Assembly (NCBI GenBank): GCA_022410635.1 | Contig: JAJVDF010000415.1 | Location: 621,967-685,966 of the forward strand | Reading direction: 5' to 3' | DNA from: Tretioscincus oriximinensis | Taxonomy: Eukaryota; Chordata; Lepidosauria; Squamata; Gymnophthalmidae | Length of the DNA: 64,000 bases | Part shown: positions 10,946-21,478 of the stretch, piece by piece | Layout of the letters: the number at the start of each line of letters is the position of its first letter | Position numbering within the stretch: the stretch's first letter is position 1 | Position numbers and translations under genes: made by a program | Notes under the pieces: model-generated | What the model saw: the letters and a program-made list of their open reading frames with translations, nothing else | The model's database searches: none | What the model was told of the DNA's origin: nothing

Positions 10946-12460
10946 ACTGTGGAAGAACCATGTGAACAAATGTGGCTGCAGCTAATCCATATCAAACTAA
11001 TTCATATTTGCTAAAGAGATTTACGGCAGGTACATGCAGAAAGAGTCTGATATCTCTCCCCATTTCTATTCAAATCTGCAAATTTATGCAGCGAAAAGCA
11101 TGCAAACACTGAATGAGTCTCCAAAATAAACTCACTGGAGCACAACCCCACCACCTATGATAATGCATATATTGATGTACACCATATATTATTTGAGGTT
11201 ACTTTCNCTACTACTACGTAGACCTCCTTTCTCTTAATTGAAAACATACAATTTTTGTCTCAGCCTAGTGTTAGAAACCATAAGAGAAAAAAATAACTCT
11301 TGGTGTGCTCTGAAAGTCCATTATTCCATTATAGTTTAGGAGAGGAACAGATATTTACTATTACTCGATGCCATAATTGTGCCAATGGACAGTGCATACT
11401 CCTATGCAGCTCCAGGTGAAAGTGAGTACTTATTCTCACCTCACTATCACTGCATTGCTGGCCATGGTGCTGTTGTGGCCCTAAAAATGTTCTGTCTAGA
11501 TGGGGCATCAAATACTCTTTTGGTTTTGCATGATACTCATCTGCCTAAGAAGTCATTTAGGGTGAAATGATTTTTGACCAAAAAAAAGGGGATAGGGAAG
11601 TGAGCTCAATTAATGGTTTCCCAGCAGGAAGGGAAACAATATGATATTGCAGGGTACATATTGCATCGTAATAGTGGAATAGTATCAATCCTATGCAAGC
11701 ATCACATTTACCTCATGGTGCTTGGTGACACAATAGACAAATGAGAGGCCAAGAATAAGTACTAAAACCATTTCCCACCGAGGCCTAAGAACAGAAATGA
11801 CAAGAATTATCTTGTCTTGGGAATACATGTTCCTTCCATCTGCTAAAGCACCAAGGTCAATAGTATCTAAGGATGAGATTTATAAAGAGGCAAAAATTAA
11901 TTTACTACGCTCACAGGAAACTTTAAGCACATGTGAAAAATATGCATGTTTGTGACAATGTATTAATTTAAGGTAAGGGAAATGAGATTGCAGTAAGTGG
12001 GTAACATGTTATCTGGAAGGATCCTGGAGAGCTTTCATGGGAATGAATGGAACTTATTTCTAAGCAAATGAGCTGAGATTGGGCAGTTCACCACCTGGTT
12101 AAAACACACACTGAGAATNTACTTAAAAGAGTTATAAAGAACCTACTGACAATTTGAACAGCCATTTAAATTTGTTGCTTTCCTTGAAATTCCAGCTGAT
12201 GCAAAATCTTAAAAATGGATTGCAAACAATAGTTTATCTGAGGATGGAAGTATTAAAGATAAAAGGAGTCCATTGAATTGGTTTATGTATCAGACTATCA
12301 GAGGCATGATTTGGATCATGATTTGGGGTACAATGGGATGCCTTTGTTTTCCCCTACCCAAATAGGATCTTGGGTTTCCACTTACCAAGTAAAGTGTCAT
12401 GTGTCACATTTCCAAAGGGTGAATTAGATCACTCAGCTGACTTCATGCATAGAAATTTAT
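10946..12460. other. No feature recognised
   Basis: Unique-looking sequence. Opposed open frames of about 60 codons at 11329-11570 show no recognisable product. Confidence 0.4.
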
Positions 12461-12755
12461 ATTCTCATAGATTCATAGAGTTGGAAGGGACCTCCAGGGC
12501 CATTGGGTCCAACCCCCTGCTCAATGCAGGATTCATTAAACTATACTAGACAGATGCCTGGTCAGTCTCCGTTTGAAGACTTCCAGTGAAGGCGAACTCA
12601 CCACCTCCTGTGGCAAACTGTTCCACTGGTTTATCACCCTGACTGTTAGAAAAAAAAATTCTGATATCTAATCTAAATCTATTCCCTTGCAGTTTCATCC
12701 CATTGTTTCTAGTCCTTCCATATGACAGTGAGAACAATGCTGAAGTGTGCAATTG
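12461..12755 (-). mobile_element. CR1 LINE 3' end, (ATTCTATG)n-tail subfamily
   Basis: Starts (3' end on minus) with ATTCTCATAGATTCATAGAG, then GGAAGGGACCTCCAGGGCCA and CAACCCCCTGCTCAATGCAGG. Upstream on minus it encodes the ORF2 C-terminus: ALFSLSYGRTRNNGMKLQG, RFRLDIR. This is the same segment as 25180-25270 (+). 5'-truncated near 12755; frameshifted around the A-rich stretch at 12651-12658. Confidence 0.9.
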
Positions 12756-13523
12756 AACCAGGAGAGGAGCAGGGATAAATCTGATATTCAAACCACAAGA
12801 CCAGTAGATAAGAAGCCGGTGTGGCATTTGTATCCTCCTCTACTAGTGACCTTACAAATACAAGTTGTAATCCAACTCTGGGAGGGGAAATGTTTTGAAC
12901 TATTTCCCTGCAATCAAAAGAAGATTGACCTTATAAGATGCTTCTCAAAATAAAACTGACTTCATGTGGAGGGAATATTTGTATCTGATGGTCTCCTTTT
13001 GATGGTGAGCTCTCCGTGTAGAAGGAAAGGAGTGGTAAACTATTAAAATCTCTGTTGTCAGCTGGATTCAGCACTATAAGAGACAAGAGGTATTAGAGTA
13101 CATCTTAAAATTGATTAGAAGTCACAGTGATCCTAAGGCCATTATATGCTTAAGCTTTATGTGGTCTTCAAGTGCATCCCAGCAGGTCTTGTGANCAAGT
13201 TGGGGCAAACAAGTCAGCCTTACACAGAAAAAGAAGCAGCTCAAGCCTAAACCTGTGGTTTTTTGGGGGGGCTGAATTGTTAGTATTTGATTATCCTTTT
13301 TTAAAAAAATAATTCTTCCATAAAGGAGTTCTGGCTATTTTTTAGGAAGAAAGGGAAATGTGCTGTGATCACATATACCATAATTTGATGTTTTCCAAAA
13401 TGAATCCAGAAACTCTAATGTTTATCTGGGGCATTTATTTTGCTTGTTGGATCAATGATAAAGTAGGTTGCAACTCTAATGGATAAATTCCAATTCAAGG
13501 AATATGTGAAGCATGGGATTTTT
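12756..13523. other. No feature recognised
   Basis: Unique-looking sequence with a G run near 13264-13271. No coding or repeat signal was recognised. Confidence 0.4.
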
Positions 13524-13591
13524 TTATTATTATCTATTATCTATTATCTATTATCTATTATCTATTGTCGTTGTTGTTGTCGTTGTCGTTG

Positions 13592-13689
<98 letters not shown>

Positions 13690-13714
13690 TATTATTATTT
13701 ATTATTATTATTAT
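13524..13714. repeat. Compound microsatellite (TCTATTA)n-(GTTGTC)n-(ATT)n
   Basis: Three adjoining arrays: about five TCTATTA heptamers (13532-13566), an imperfect GTT/GTC stretch (13567-13592), then about 40 ATT units (13593-13714), interrupted by ATTT only near its right end. The poly-Tyr, poly-Ile and poly-Leu frames across it are not genes. Long uninterrupted triplets imply recent expansion and probable length polymorphism. Confidence 0.95.
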
Positions 13715-14930
13715 CTTATCCTGAAAACTTCCTGGTTCAATTCCGTACTTCTACAGAATGCCAGGTGGCTTCAGATTAGTCAGATGTGTTCAGGGTTTGC
13801 TAAGTCCCATCTATCCCAAAAGGTATATATTTTGAAGAGAAGAACAGAAGGTTATCTAAGGTTCTTTAAGTTCCTCCAGGTTGAGAACAGTGAGGTATAA
13901 AAACTAACTACTCCTACTCCTTCTCTGTGTAAACCATTACAGCTTCAACCCTTTTGCCTATTTTTTATGACTAACTGTACACTTACTTATAAAATAAAAA
14001 CTATTTAAAATTTGAAATGAAAGAAATAAAAATAACTCATCTCTTCCCCCCATCTCCATGTTCCTTAATATGGTTTATTACAAGAGTCAATAGAAAACAT
14101 ACTGGTTTTTATCACTGTGTAAAAAATAACTCAACTACCCCCACAATTCCACTGACAAAACAATCCATAATTTTTTATCTATGAAAGTTAAACGTGTGGA
14201 TTCAGTAAGAAAAGGATTAGACTCTCTGAACACTTTTAAAAAATATTTGTTTTTGAAAAGACAACTATAAATTTGATTAAAAGTTAATAAATCATAGCTT
14301 ATGAAATAGAGTATTGGTAGTATTTTGTTCTGAATGTTAATTATAGCAGCATCATAGAAAGACATGAAATGCACACCTGTATAACACTTTGAAGCACTGT
14401 GGGAGTGCAATGTCCTCATAGAAGAGATCCCCAAATACACGTTTAATGTGCAAGAGACATTGTGTCTTCCTGAACCATAGTATCATACTCTCTGTTATAA
14501 AGCTTGAATGGTAGAGCTGGTTGAAGAGCTCTCAGAGTTGCCTTTTCCTTGCAATACTTCCACCACAGCCACTACNCAAGAGGATTTACTAACCTCTTTG
14601 TCAGTGGTTTGTGTTATTGACCAAAGGAAATATTGAGAATCAAAATCAGAGACTTTGATTTGCGGGGGAGGGATGAGGAAGAATGACTTCTTGCACATCA
14701 GAATTAAAACTAGAATTGGGCAGAAGAGCCTCTTTGAGGATAGAAGTACAGGACTCCATTGCAGAAGTGAGAGATGCATTGTTTGTTCACTCTTATCATC
14801 ACTAGGGAAAATATCTAATTTTGATGTTTCTTCTTGTAGATTTTAAGCAACGTTTAAGAAATAGCACCAGAATGTAAATGTTTTCTATGTCACGTAATGG
14901 CTACAGTTGTCACTAGCAATCTGGCACAGT
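13715..14930. other. No feature recognised
   Basis: Unique-looking AT-rich DNA with several ~100-codon random frames on the minus strand (14135-14440, 14495-14779). None resembles a known family. Confidence 0.4.
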
Positions 14931-15163
14931 AGAAGAAGAAGAAGAGGAAGAAGAGAAGGAAGAGGAAAAAGAAATAGAAAAAGAAAAAAATACAGAAGAA
15001 GAAGAAGAAGAAGAAGAAGAAGAAGAAGACGAAGACGAAGAAGACGAAGAAGAAGACGAAGAAGAAGACGAAGAAGAAGAAGAAGAAGAAGAAGAAGAAG
15101 AAGAAGAAGAAGAAGAAGAAGAAGAAGGAGGAGAAGAAGGAGGAGAAGAAGAAGAAGAAGAAC
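14931..15163. repeat. (GAA)n microsatellite grown from a SINE tail
   Basis: About 230 bases of GAA/GAC/GGA triplets, purine on the plus strand. The right end runs straight into the 3' end of the minus-strand SINE at 15164-15445, so the array sits where that SINE's simple tail should be. The poly-Arg (+) and poly-Leu (-) frames are artefacts. Long GAA:TTC tracts are known to form triplex DNA. Confidence 0.9.
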
Positions 15164-15445
15164 TTGGTTCTTATACCCCACTTTTCTCACCTTTCAAGGG
15201 GACTCAAAGCAGCTTACAAGGGTATTTTGCCCAAAGAATCACATTCTATCTTCCCCACCAGGCTATGGTGGTTCCCATGTATCTACTTACAGTTGTTGCA
15301 ATTTCTTGCAATTCATGCTTTCAAATAGCTGGGTTGGCTAGAGCTACAGGCTAGTGGAAGGTGCTCACCCCTCACCACGTCCGACACAGGGCTTCGAAAC
15401 CCGATCTCCAAGACGAGAGATGAANTNCTAAGCCACTGATGGCAA
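15164..15445 (-). mobile_element. tRNA-derived SINE (type 2), with (TTC)n tail
   Basis: Read on the minus strand: an AGTGGCTTAG A-box-like word (about 15428-15438 on +), a GGTTTCGAAGCC B-box-like word (15390-15401), a unique body, and an L2-type 3' end (GTAAGCTGCTTTGAGTCCCC, TGGGGTATAAGAACC) followed by (CTT)n. A RNA polymerase III promoter plus a LINE-related tail is the SINE plan. A decayed relative lies at 60395-60540. Two N bases fall in the A-box region, so its exact sequence is uncertain. Confidence 0.6.
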
Positions 15446-15502
15446 TCAAACACTTTGAAAATGGATTATCCCACTCTGCAAAAGAGTGAATTTCATTTCT
15501 GG

Positions 15503-16439
15503 AAATACCTGGAAACGCGCTTTGGGCGTCCAGGAATTGGTGGCGAAGGGAACGGCCAGTAGGCAGCCGGTGCGGCGTCTTTTCCTCTGGGGTAAAATTG
15601 CCCCAGGAATGCTCACTCCAGCTGCATGAGAGNTAGGGAGAGGCAGAGCATCAGCGCTGGTATTTAAGCATGCCTCTGCCCTCACTAGATGCTGTTGCAA
15701 TGAGAAAGCAAGATGGGCCAGGAGTAGAGCTAGGATGGGCCAGGAGTGTGTGGCGGGAGCAACCGTTTGCTGCTCTTGTGGCAGTAGCGCATCTCGGCTG
15801 GCCTGATGGGATAGTTTTAACTGGTGGANAGATTTCCCTTAACTATCCCAAAAATGTTGTGTGGGCCCCTCTAAAGGGGTTCAGCNTCACATGGCTTGCC
15901 TAAGGCACGGAATGAAGCCAATCGTGATCCTGAACTGGGGAGGGGGTGCTTCAATATAGGCTGCCGTCTTGAGAGCCCCNAAAAAACCTCCTTGATCCTT
16001 GTTTGGTCCGCCTCAAGCATTGGTCTGGGCGGAGCTCACTGAGGTGCCAACTGGTGACTGCCTTAAGCAAGGGCTGGGCAGAGTTGGGCACGTGAGCAAG
16101 TTGGGTGTTACCCATCTGGTGCCGGGTGGGCCAGGCTGGGCTCGCGGGAAGCAAGCAGCGGATGTGGCCATTCCAAAGGGTGAATGGCATTAGTCTCTGG
16201 AGCATCCCAATGCGGGCCTGTGCAGGACTGTTAGCCAGATGCGCTTCCTTACACACTNCTACCTTATACTATCGCCTTTTATAGTTCCAATATTGTTCTA
16301 TGATTCGATATTGTTCTATGATCCAATTNTGTTCTATGATCCGACATTATACTTGAAGACAATTGTAAATTAAGTTTAATAAATGTTATATTATTACTAT
16401 ATATGGTCTCACGGTGCCTGTTTCCCTTTAGCCCACCAA
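15503..16439 (+). repeat. Unclassified 0.9 kb dispersed repeat, copy 1
   Basis: This 937-base segment recurs at 53894-54802 in the same orientation, sharing both ends (AAATACCTGGAAA... and ...TTAGCCCACCAA). It is more GC-rich than its surroundings. It contains a GGGATAGTT/AACTATCCC stem (15807-15850), three ~18-base TGTTCTATGATCCGAT units (16290-16342), a TTTTATAG TATA-like word (16276), AATAAA (16378) and a short 3' segment. TATA, AATAAA and a CA-ending terminus recall an LTR, but no clear TG start was found. AAATGGATT occurs at both 15459-15467 and 16438-16446, a possible 9-bp target duplication. A ~60-codon frame (15999-16193) is open in both copies, but so is the antisense strand. Confidence 0.75.
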
Positions 16440-17661
16440 ATGGATTCTACCATCATAAGTGGGTTATGAGTCTAGCATATAAACATCCCATCCTCCATAT
16501 CCAATATTTCACTACATATCATAATGGTAAATGATGAAAGCTGCTTATCCTTTCTCACAGATTTAAAACTTTGGATCTGTGAAACCTTAACTCAGTGAGG
16601 CAATGGTGTTTTTCTTCCTGAAACTAACCTTGTATTTCTGATTTGCTCCCACAGAGAAGGAGTTGGCAAAATGTCCCATCTCCTTTGAAGGGGAAAAGAA
16701 GGTATGTATTTGCTCAGCACATTTTTCAGTGAACCTAGGGATGTAATTGTTAGAGATATAAAAATTCTCTACTGACTTTCTGGTTGCAGAAGAATATTAA
16801 TTACACTCTGACTCTGTAATCTGAAGGAATGACAGAGTTACTGGCTTATTTTGACTTCAATTGCAGAAGCTAAAATGGTTGACAGATGTTAGGAGATCTT
16901 TTAGTCTCTGGGCCAGCACTTCATCTGTTCAAAGTTATTCAAAATACAGTGCTAGTATAAGTGATGTATGCTTGGAATAGGCATGTCAAGGGTAAGAAAT
17001 ATATTTAGAAAGACAAGTGTTAAGGAGAGAAATCTGTTTTAAAAAAAAACCCCACAAAATCATTTCAACCAGAGATGCAAATCTAAATTTTATTTAATTA
17101 ATTGTTTAAAATGAGAACACAACATGAAGATCTTGTACGTGAATGTGAATTCACCCTGTTGAGCGAGTAGAAATAACATAGCTTGACTGATAAATAAAAC
17201 TGAATTTTCAGAATCTTCTTTTCCTCAGTTTTTTCCACATTTTTGAGTTCTCCATCCTTTTTCTTATACTGAAATTCTGCAATGAATTTTACTGCAGAAA
17301 AATAGTTCTTCCTTCCATCTGAATATGTATCTGAATGGTGTAAGTGTCATGATGTGAATACTATTCATATCAATCTCCAACCAGGAATGGGTCGAATTGG
17401 CATTTATATTTACTAAGCATGGGTGGATATGGCCACTGCTCTGTTTCATTGCTCCATATTGCCCAAAGAGAAAAAGAAATCCATTGACTGGCTTCCAGAT
17501 AGAAAGTAGAAATGAACTCTTAAGACTAGTCTCATACATTGGTTATGTTCCATGAATACAGTTTTTCATTCAAAATGGCGGGGACACAGTGGCTGGTACA
17601 GGAATAATCCCATCTCTTTTTTGGGGGGGAGGTGAGGAGTTATTCAAATATGTAGTCCAAA
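16440..17661. other. Unique sequence containing an exon candidate
   Basis: No repeats recognised apart from homopolymers. The splice-flanked candidate at 16655-16701 is listed separately. The 91-codon minus frame at 17264-17539 is unrecognised. Confidence 0.35.
16655..16701 (+). other. Candidate 47-nt internal exon
   Basis: A pyrimidine-rich stretch ending TTTGCTCCCACAG (AG at 16653-16654) is followed by 47 bases and then GTATGT (donor GT at 16702-16703), a near-consensus acceptor and donor. Two frames are open; one reads KELAKCPISFEGEKK. At 47 bases it would shift the phase. I do not recognise the peptide. Splice-like pairs arise by chance in 64 kb, so this is only a candidate for an exon of a gene spanning the window. 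Confidence 0.25.
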
Positions 17662-17725
17662 TATACTGCTCAAAACAATTAAGGGAACACTTTAATATAC
17701 ACTGTTAATTGTTTTGAGCAGTATA
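17662..17725. mobile_element. 64-bp Tc1/mariner-type palindromic mini-element
   Basis: TATACTGCTCAAAACAATTA (17662-17681) is the exact reverse complement of 17706-17725, with 24 bases between. The TA flanks and the arm CTGCTCAAAA..AATTAAGGGAACAC match the terminal inverted repeat of a Tc1-like transposon family I know from fish and other vertebrates (ends like CTGCTCAAAAAAATAAAGGG). Only the termini remain, so it is a deletion derivative mobilised, if at all, by a transposase elsewhere. Confidence 0.8.
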
Positions 17726-18329
17726 GTTGATTAAGAACATAAAAAAGCATCTCAGACAAGATTATTGGGGCAATGTATTTCTCCTTAGGCGCTTTCTGTC
17801 ATCACATAATATGGCAGAAGATGTGCTAAGNGGGTTTTGGACAGGCAAATGAAGATAGGAAATTGAGCCACCATTCCCATTGTCCTCAAATAAATCACCT
17901 CCATTTTAAAATGAACACATATAAAGTGTGAATTAACACAGAGATAAAGTAATATCAAAGCAAGATTGTCCTAGAATTAATACATCGCTTGTGTTAAATG
18001 TTGGCTTGGATGTGATTCAGTAGATGTGTCTGGATTTTCAAAAAGCTTTTTATAAAGATCTTTCCAAAGATCACAAGTAACCTTAGCAATTAAAGTTTAA
18101 AGAAATAGATTTTTTTTAGAAAAAAATAGCAAAATAACATTACGAATAAATAGCACAACTATTTCTTTTTTTACGTCTGTTTCTTTGTTGTTCTAGTTTC
18201 AACACAAATCACGAAAGAGAAAAAAGACACTATTTTTTTACTTTTAATACATTCATCAGTTTGCGTAAAGTTTATATATTCTAAATACATTTTTAACAGT
18301 TTATTGTTTCTCAAACAGCTTTATTGTTT
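17726..18329. other. No feature recognised
   Basis: AT-rich unique-looking DNA. Nothing supported. Confidence 0.4.
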
Positions 18330-18425
18330 CTCAATGTTTTTATTGAATCTTGTGGCCTATCCTGGAACCCCCAGGTGAGCAGAAGAATATAAATGTTTAA
18401 ATAAAATGAAAATAAAATAATAACA
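18330..18425 (+). mobile_element. Decayed SINE/L2-type 3' tail
   Basis: TTTTTATTGAATCTTGTGGCCTATCCTGGAACCCCCAGGTGAGCAGAAGAATATAAAT and (AAATAAAAT)n resembles the L2-type 3' end. It is weakly conserved, and the call rests on layout and tail. Confidence 0.4.
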
Positions 18426-19534
18426 GCCAGAGGTCTTACAAATAATACTCATTTATTGGGCTTGAAGTCTGGAGGAATCCAATAAAAATTTGTCAGAGCA
18501 ATATAATTTGGTACACATGAGGCCCTACTTTCTGCTAGTATGTTCCATTTGTCTAAGTGAGAGCATAATTGAGATAAAAGAGCCCTTGATTCTCATCACT
18601 GATAGACTTCCATCTAAGAACCAGATCATAATTTGGTTGTGTACAGCTCCACCTCCACACTATGAACTACTGGGGGGCGGGGCGGNGGGGGGAGATTTTG
18701 GAGACACACACATGTTGCCAAAATGGATCTCCATCCTTCAGAGCTTTTAGGTCCAGTGTGTGGGCTAATCTGCACCAGCATTCACAGACAATTCTGTTCT
18801 GGATCATGTCTGGTCCTTATCCAATCCAACAAGCATCCATTTCCAGACACTCTGACTTAGTACTCTGATACTCTCCTGTTATTTGTTGGGGCTTTTGCTT
18901 CCTATTCTGCCTCACATATTTCAATCACATGTGAACTTACTCTATTTAAAATTCACTGGGATATATGCATATTGTATGGACACTAACTGTCATCTTTAGT
19001 TTTCTTTTAACTTGTTCTAACTATTTTGAAAGTCCAGAAAGGATTAAAACATTATTTATTTGTGCTATCAGCTTGTAGCCAAGCTCTAAGGTTCATTAAA
19101 TAGATTGAAGAGCTGACTCTTGACTTCACAGGAAGGTAGCAACCATATTTTAAATTAAGCTGTCTACTGGGCCTGCATCTTTCTTGTTGTATCCATCTCA
19201 CCTAGGCATAAATAACCAGGAAACAGACAGTAGGTAGTGTTATAAATTGTCAACTACACGTTTACCTCATGTTCAGCATTTGTTCACTTCTTCGCATATC
19301 ATCCATTTTAAATTAAACTTACATCAGCCTGCAATCCCACATCTTGAAGATGCTGCACGCTTTCTTTTTTAAGTAAAAAGTAACACAGAAGTGTTCACAA
19401 GAATTGAAATGCTCAACAACTTGACTAATATAGTAACACAGATTGCTGTGATTTTTACAGGAGGATTGATTGCTACTTTTTTTTTTTNAAAAAAGAGAGA
19501 GATAAAATATGATATGGGCAGGAGGGATACTTAG
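18426..19534. other. No feature recognised
   Basis: Unique-looking sequence. A short G-rich run at 18670-18692 contains an N. Confidence 0.4.
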
Positions 19535-19610
19535 GCTATTTTATTTATTTATTTATTTATTTACATTTTTATACCGCCCTATACCGTAGATCTCAGGGCA
19601 GTTTACACAT
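19535..19610 (-). mobile_element. SINE/L2-type 3' tail
   Basis: (TTTA)n at 19538-19562, then TTTTTATACCGCCCTATACC and ATCTCAGGGCAGTTTACA: the reverse complement of the shared L2/SINE terminus. The body upstream on minus is replaced by the tandem duplication at 19622-19872. Confidence 0.7.
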
Positions 19611-19621
19611 CCATAGAAGTC

Positions 19622-19872
19622 ACATTCAGGGTTAGTAGTAGCACCAATGGCAGATGTTCACATGTCCACTAGCCCCGAATCTCCAAACACTTCCTAAGGA
19701 ATTGGATAAGATTCACAGAGTGGATTTCTCTGTTCACACAGCACCTTTGGGTTAGCAGTAGCACCCATGACAAGTGTTTAAACACACACCCTACTCTGAA
19801 CCTTCAAATCCACACTGAAGAGGTAGACAGGATTCACAGAGGAGAGGCTATGATTTTTCTGTTCACACAACA
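19622..19872. repeat. Two-copy tandem duplication, ~125 bp units
   Basis: Unit 1 (19622-19742) and unit 2 (19743-19872) share GGGTTAG.AGTAGCACC.ATG, CA.GTGTT..AC, AAGG/AAGAGG..GATTCACAGAG and TTTCTGTTCACACA.CACC in order, at about 75% identity by eye. The adjacent L2-type tail suggests the duplicated DNA could be the body of that element, but it does not match the other copies. Confidence 0.65.
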
Positions 19873-20229
19873 CCCTGTCCCCTTTGATTTGACACCCACT
19901 GTCATAGATTACTTTGAAAAAGAGATGGGGGGGGGATAGCCATTTTCACCCTTGCCTATAAATTAATTCACACAGAAACCCATGTCCTGCCATTGGTATG
20001 CTCTGTCCAAAGAGTATAGATGGGTGCAGGCAGCCAATATGGCTACCCAAACTGGGGTGCCAGTAGATTTTGAATCATGTTGGATCATGTTTTGCTTTTC
20101 TCTTCTTGAAATTGATCAGAAACAATTGAAGAGTCACTGTTGAACTGATTCAAATGAGTGATGCCTTGATCCAGCAGTTTATGGGATTACCGTAAGTTCT
20201 ATAGTCTTTTTATTTTGTTTAATTTTAAT
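19873..20229. other. No feature recognised
   Basis: Unique-looking sequence with a nine-base G run near 19928-19936. Nothing else seen. Confidence 0.4.
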
Positions 20230-20502
20230 ATTCTCATTAGCACATGGAAGGACTAGAAACAATAGAATGAAACTGCAAGGGAGTAGATTTAGATTACATA
20301 TCAGAAAAAACTTTCTAACAATCAGGGTAATAAACTAGTAGAACAGTTTGCCACAGGGGGTGGTGAGTTCGCCTTGTCTGGAAGTCTTCAAACAGAGACT
20401 GGACAGTCATCTGTCTGGGATGGTTTAATGAATCCTGCATTGATCAAGGGGTTGGACCCGATGGTCCTGGAGGTCCCTTCCAACTCTATGATTCTATGAT
20501 TT
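20230..20502 (+). mobile_element. CR1 LINE 3' end, (ATTCTATG)n-tail subfamily
   Basis: TTCTCATTAGCACATGGAAG through CCCTTCCAACTCTATGATTC aligns almost base for base with 25186-25450. The last codons of ORF2 (a GRTRNN-like segment and the CR1 terminus) and the whole 3' UTR are present; the tail is ATTCTATGATT. 5'-truncated. Confidence 0.95.
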
Positions 20503-21478
20503 TCAAATACAAATTACAAACCAAGTTATCAAAATAATATGTTCAAATAAAGATTCATTCCCTTTATTTGTTTAATAAACATATGTTTAAATTTAGTACT
20601 GGAGAAATATTGACCATCTTTTTNNAAAAAAAATATTACAGCATCCTTTATTGTATACTGACTTCTTTTTGTTTTATGAAGGACACTGTGTTTTGGTTTC
20701 TCCATTTTGTGTGTCTCTTATGGAAGGAGAAAGGCTAAGTAATGGATCTTTTTTATTTCTGTCACAGCAAAACAATTTACACATTTGTGTATGTGTGTGT
20801 AATGAAAAATCTGCCTATAAGAGCTCTTGTTAAGTCAGTTCCCAAGAGGTATCAGCTAATAGGAAGTTTAAAGGCTGAATGGATATGTAGCGTAAACCTG
20901 CAAGCCATGCTTTTGAGAAACAAAAATAAAAAGTCATTTTTTAAAATCCTTACAAATAACAATAATGTGCATCTTTATTTTATGATTTGTCTGCAGACAT
21001 TCTAGACAAACAAGGCTATTTCGTTGAAATCTATCGTTCTTCTGTATAATTCTGAAAAAGTAGCTCCCAAAGTTTATTTTTTCTGAAAGTTTATTCTTTT
21101 ATATTAATCCATCAAGAAGAGGTCGAGCTGAGTCAAGACTGTGTAAATTTGGTAAAATGTACTGTGTCGTTAGGTATGAAATAGTATTCCCCACATGAAG
21201 GAAGCTAGAAATGACAGAAAGCTTGCAGCCTGAAGTTGCTGTACTGTGAGATTTCAAAGGGTTAGCAACTGAAGCCAAATGTCTAGAAGTTTCCAGTGGT
21301 TTCCTTGTACACAAGGTGGTTTTGAGGTCTTGAAAAGATTGTGACTAAATAAGGTTCCTGCTATTTTCAGGTATTAGGTTTTTTTTTCACTCAATGTAAC
21401 TTGGTCCAGAATCTCTTTACAATAACTCCAGGAGTGAGAGGTAACACATATTTCTGAGGCATTTGGGGTTAATAAATA
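20503..21478. other. No feature recognised
   Basis: Unique-looking AT-rich DNA with a two-base N at 20624-20625 between T and A runs. No supported gene. Confidence 0.4.

Noticed and set aside
13479..13900. Poly-Tyr, poly-Ile and poly-Leu frames
   Set aside because: Translation of the (ATT)n microsatellite in its three phases.
14907..15341. 144-codon poly-Arg frame (+) and 101-codon poly-Leu frame (-)
   Set aside because: Translation of the (GAA)n microsatellite.
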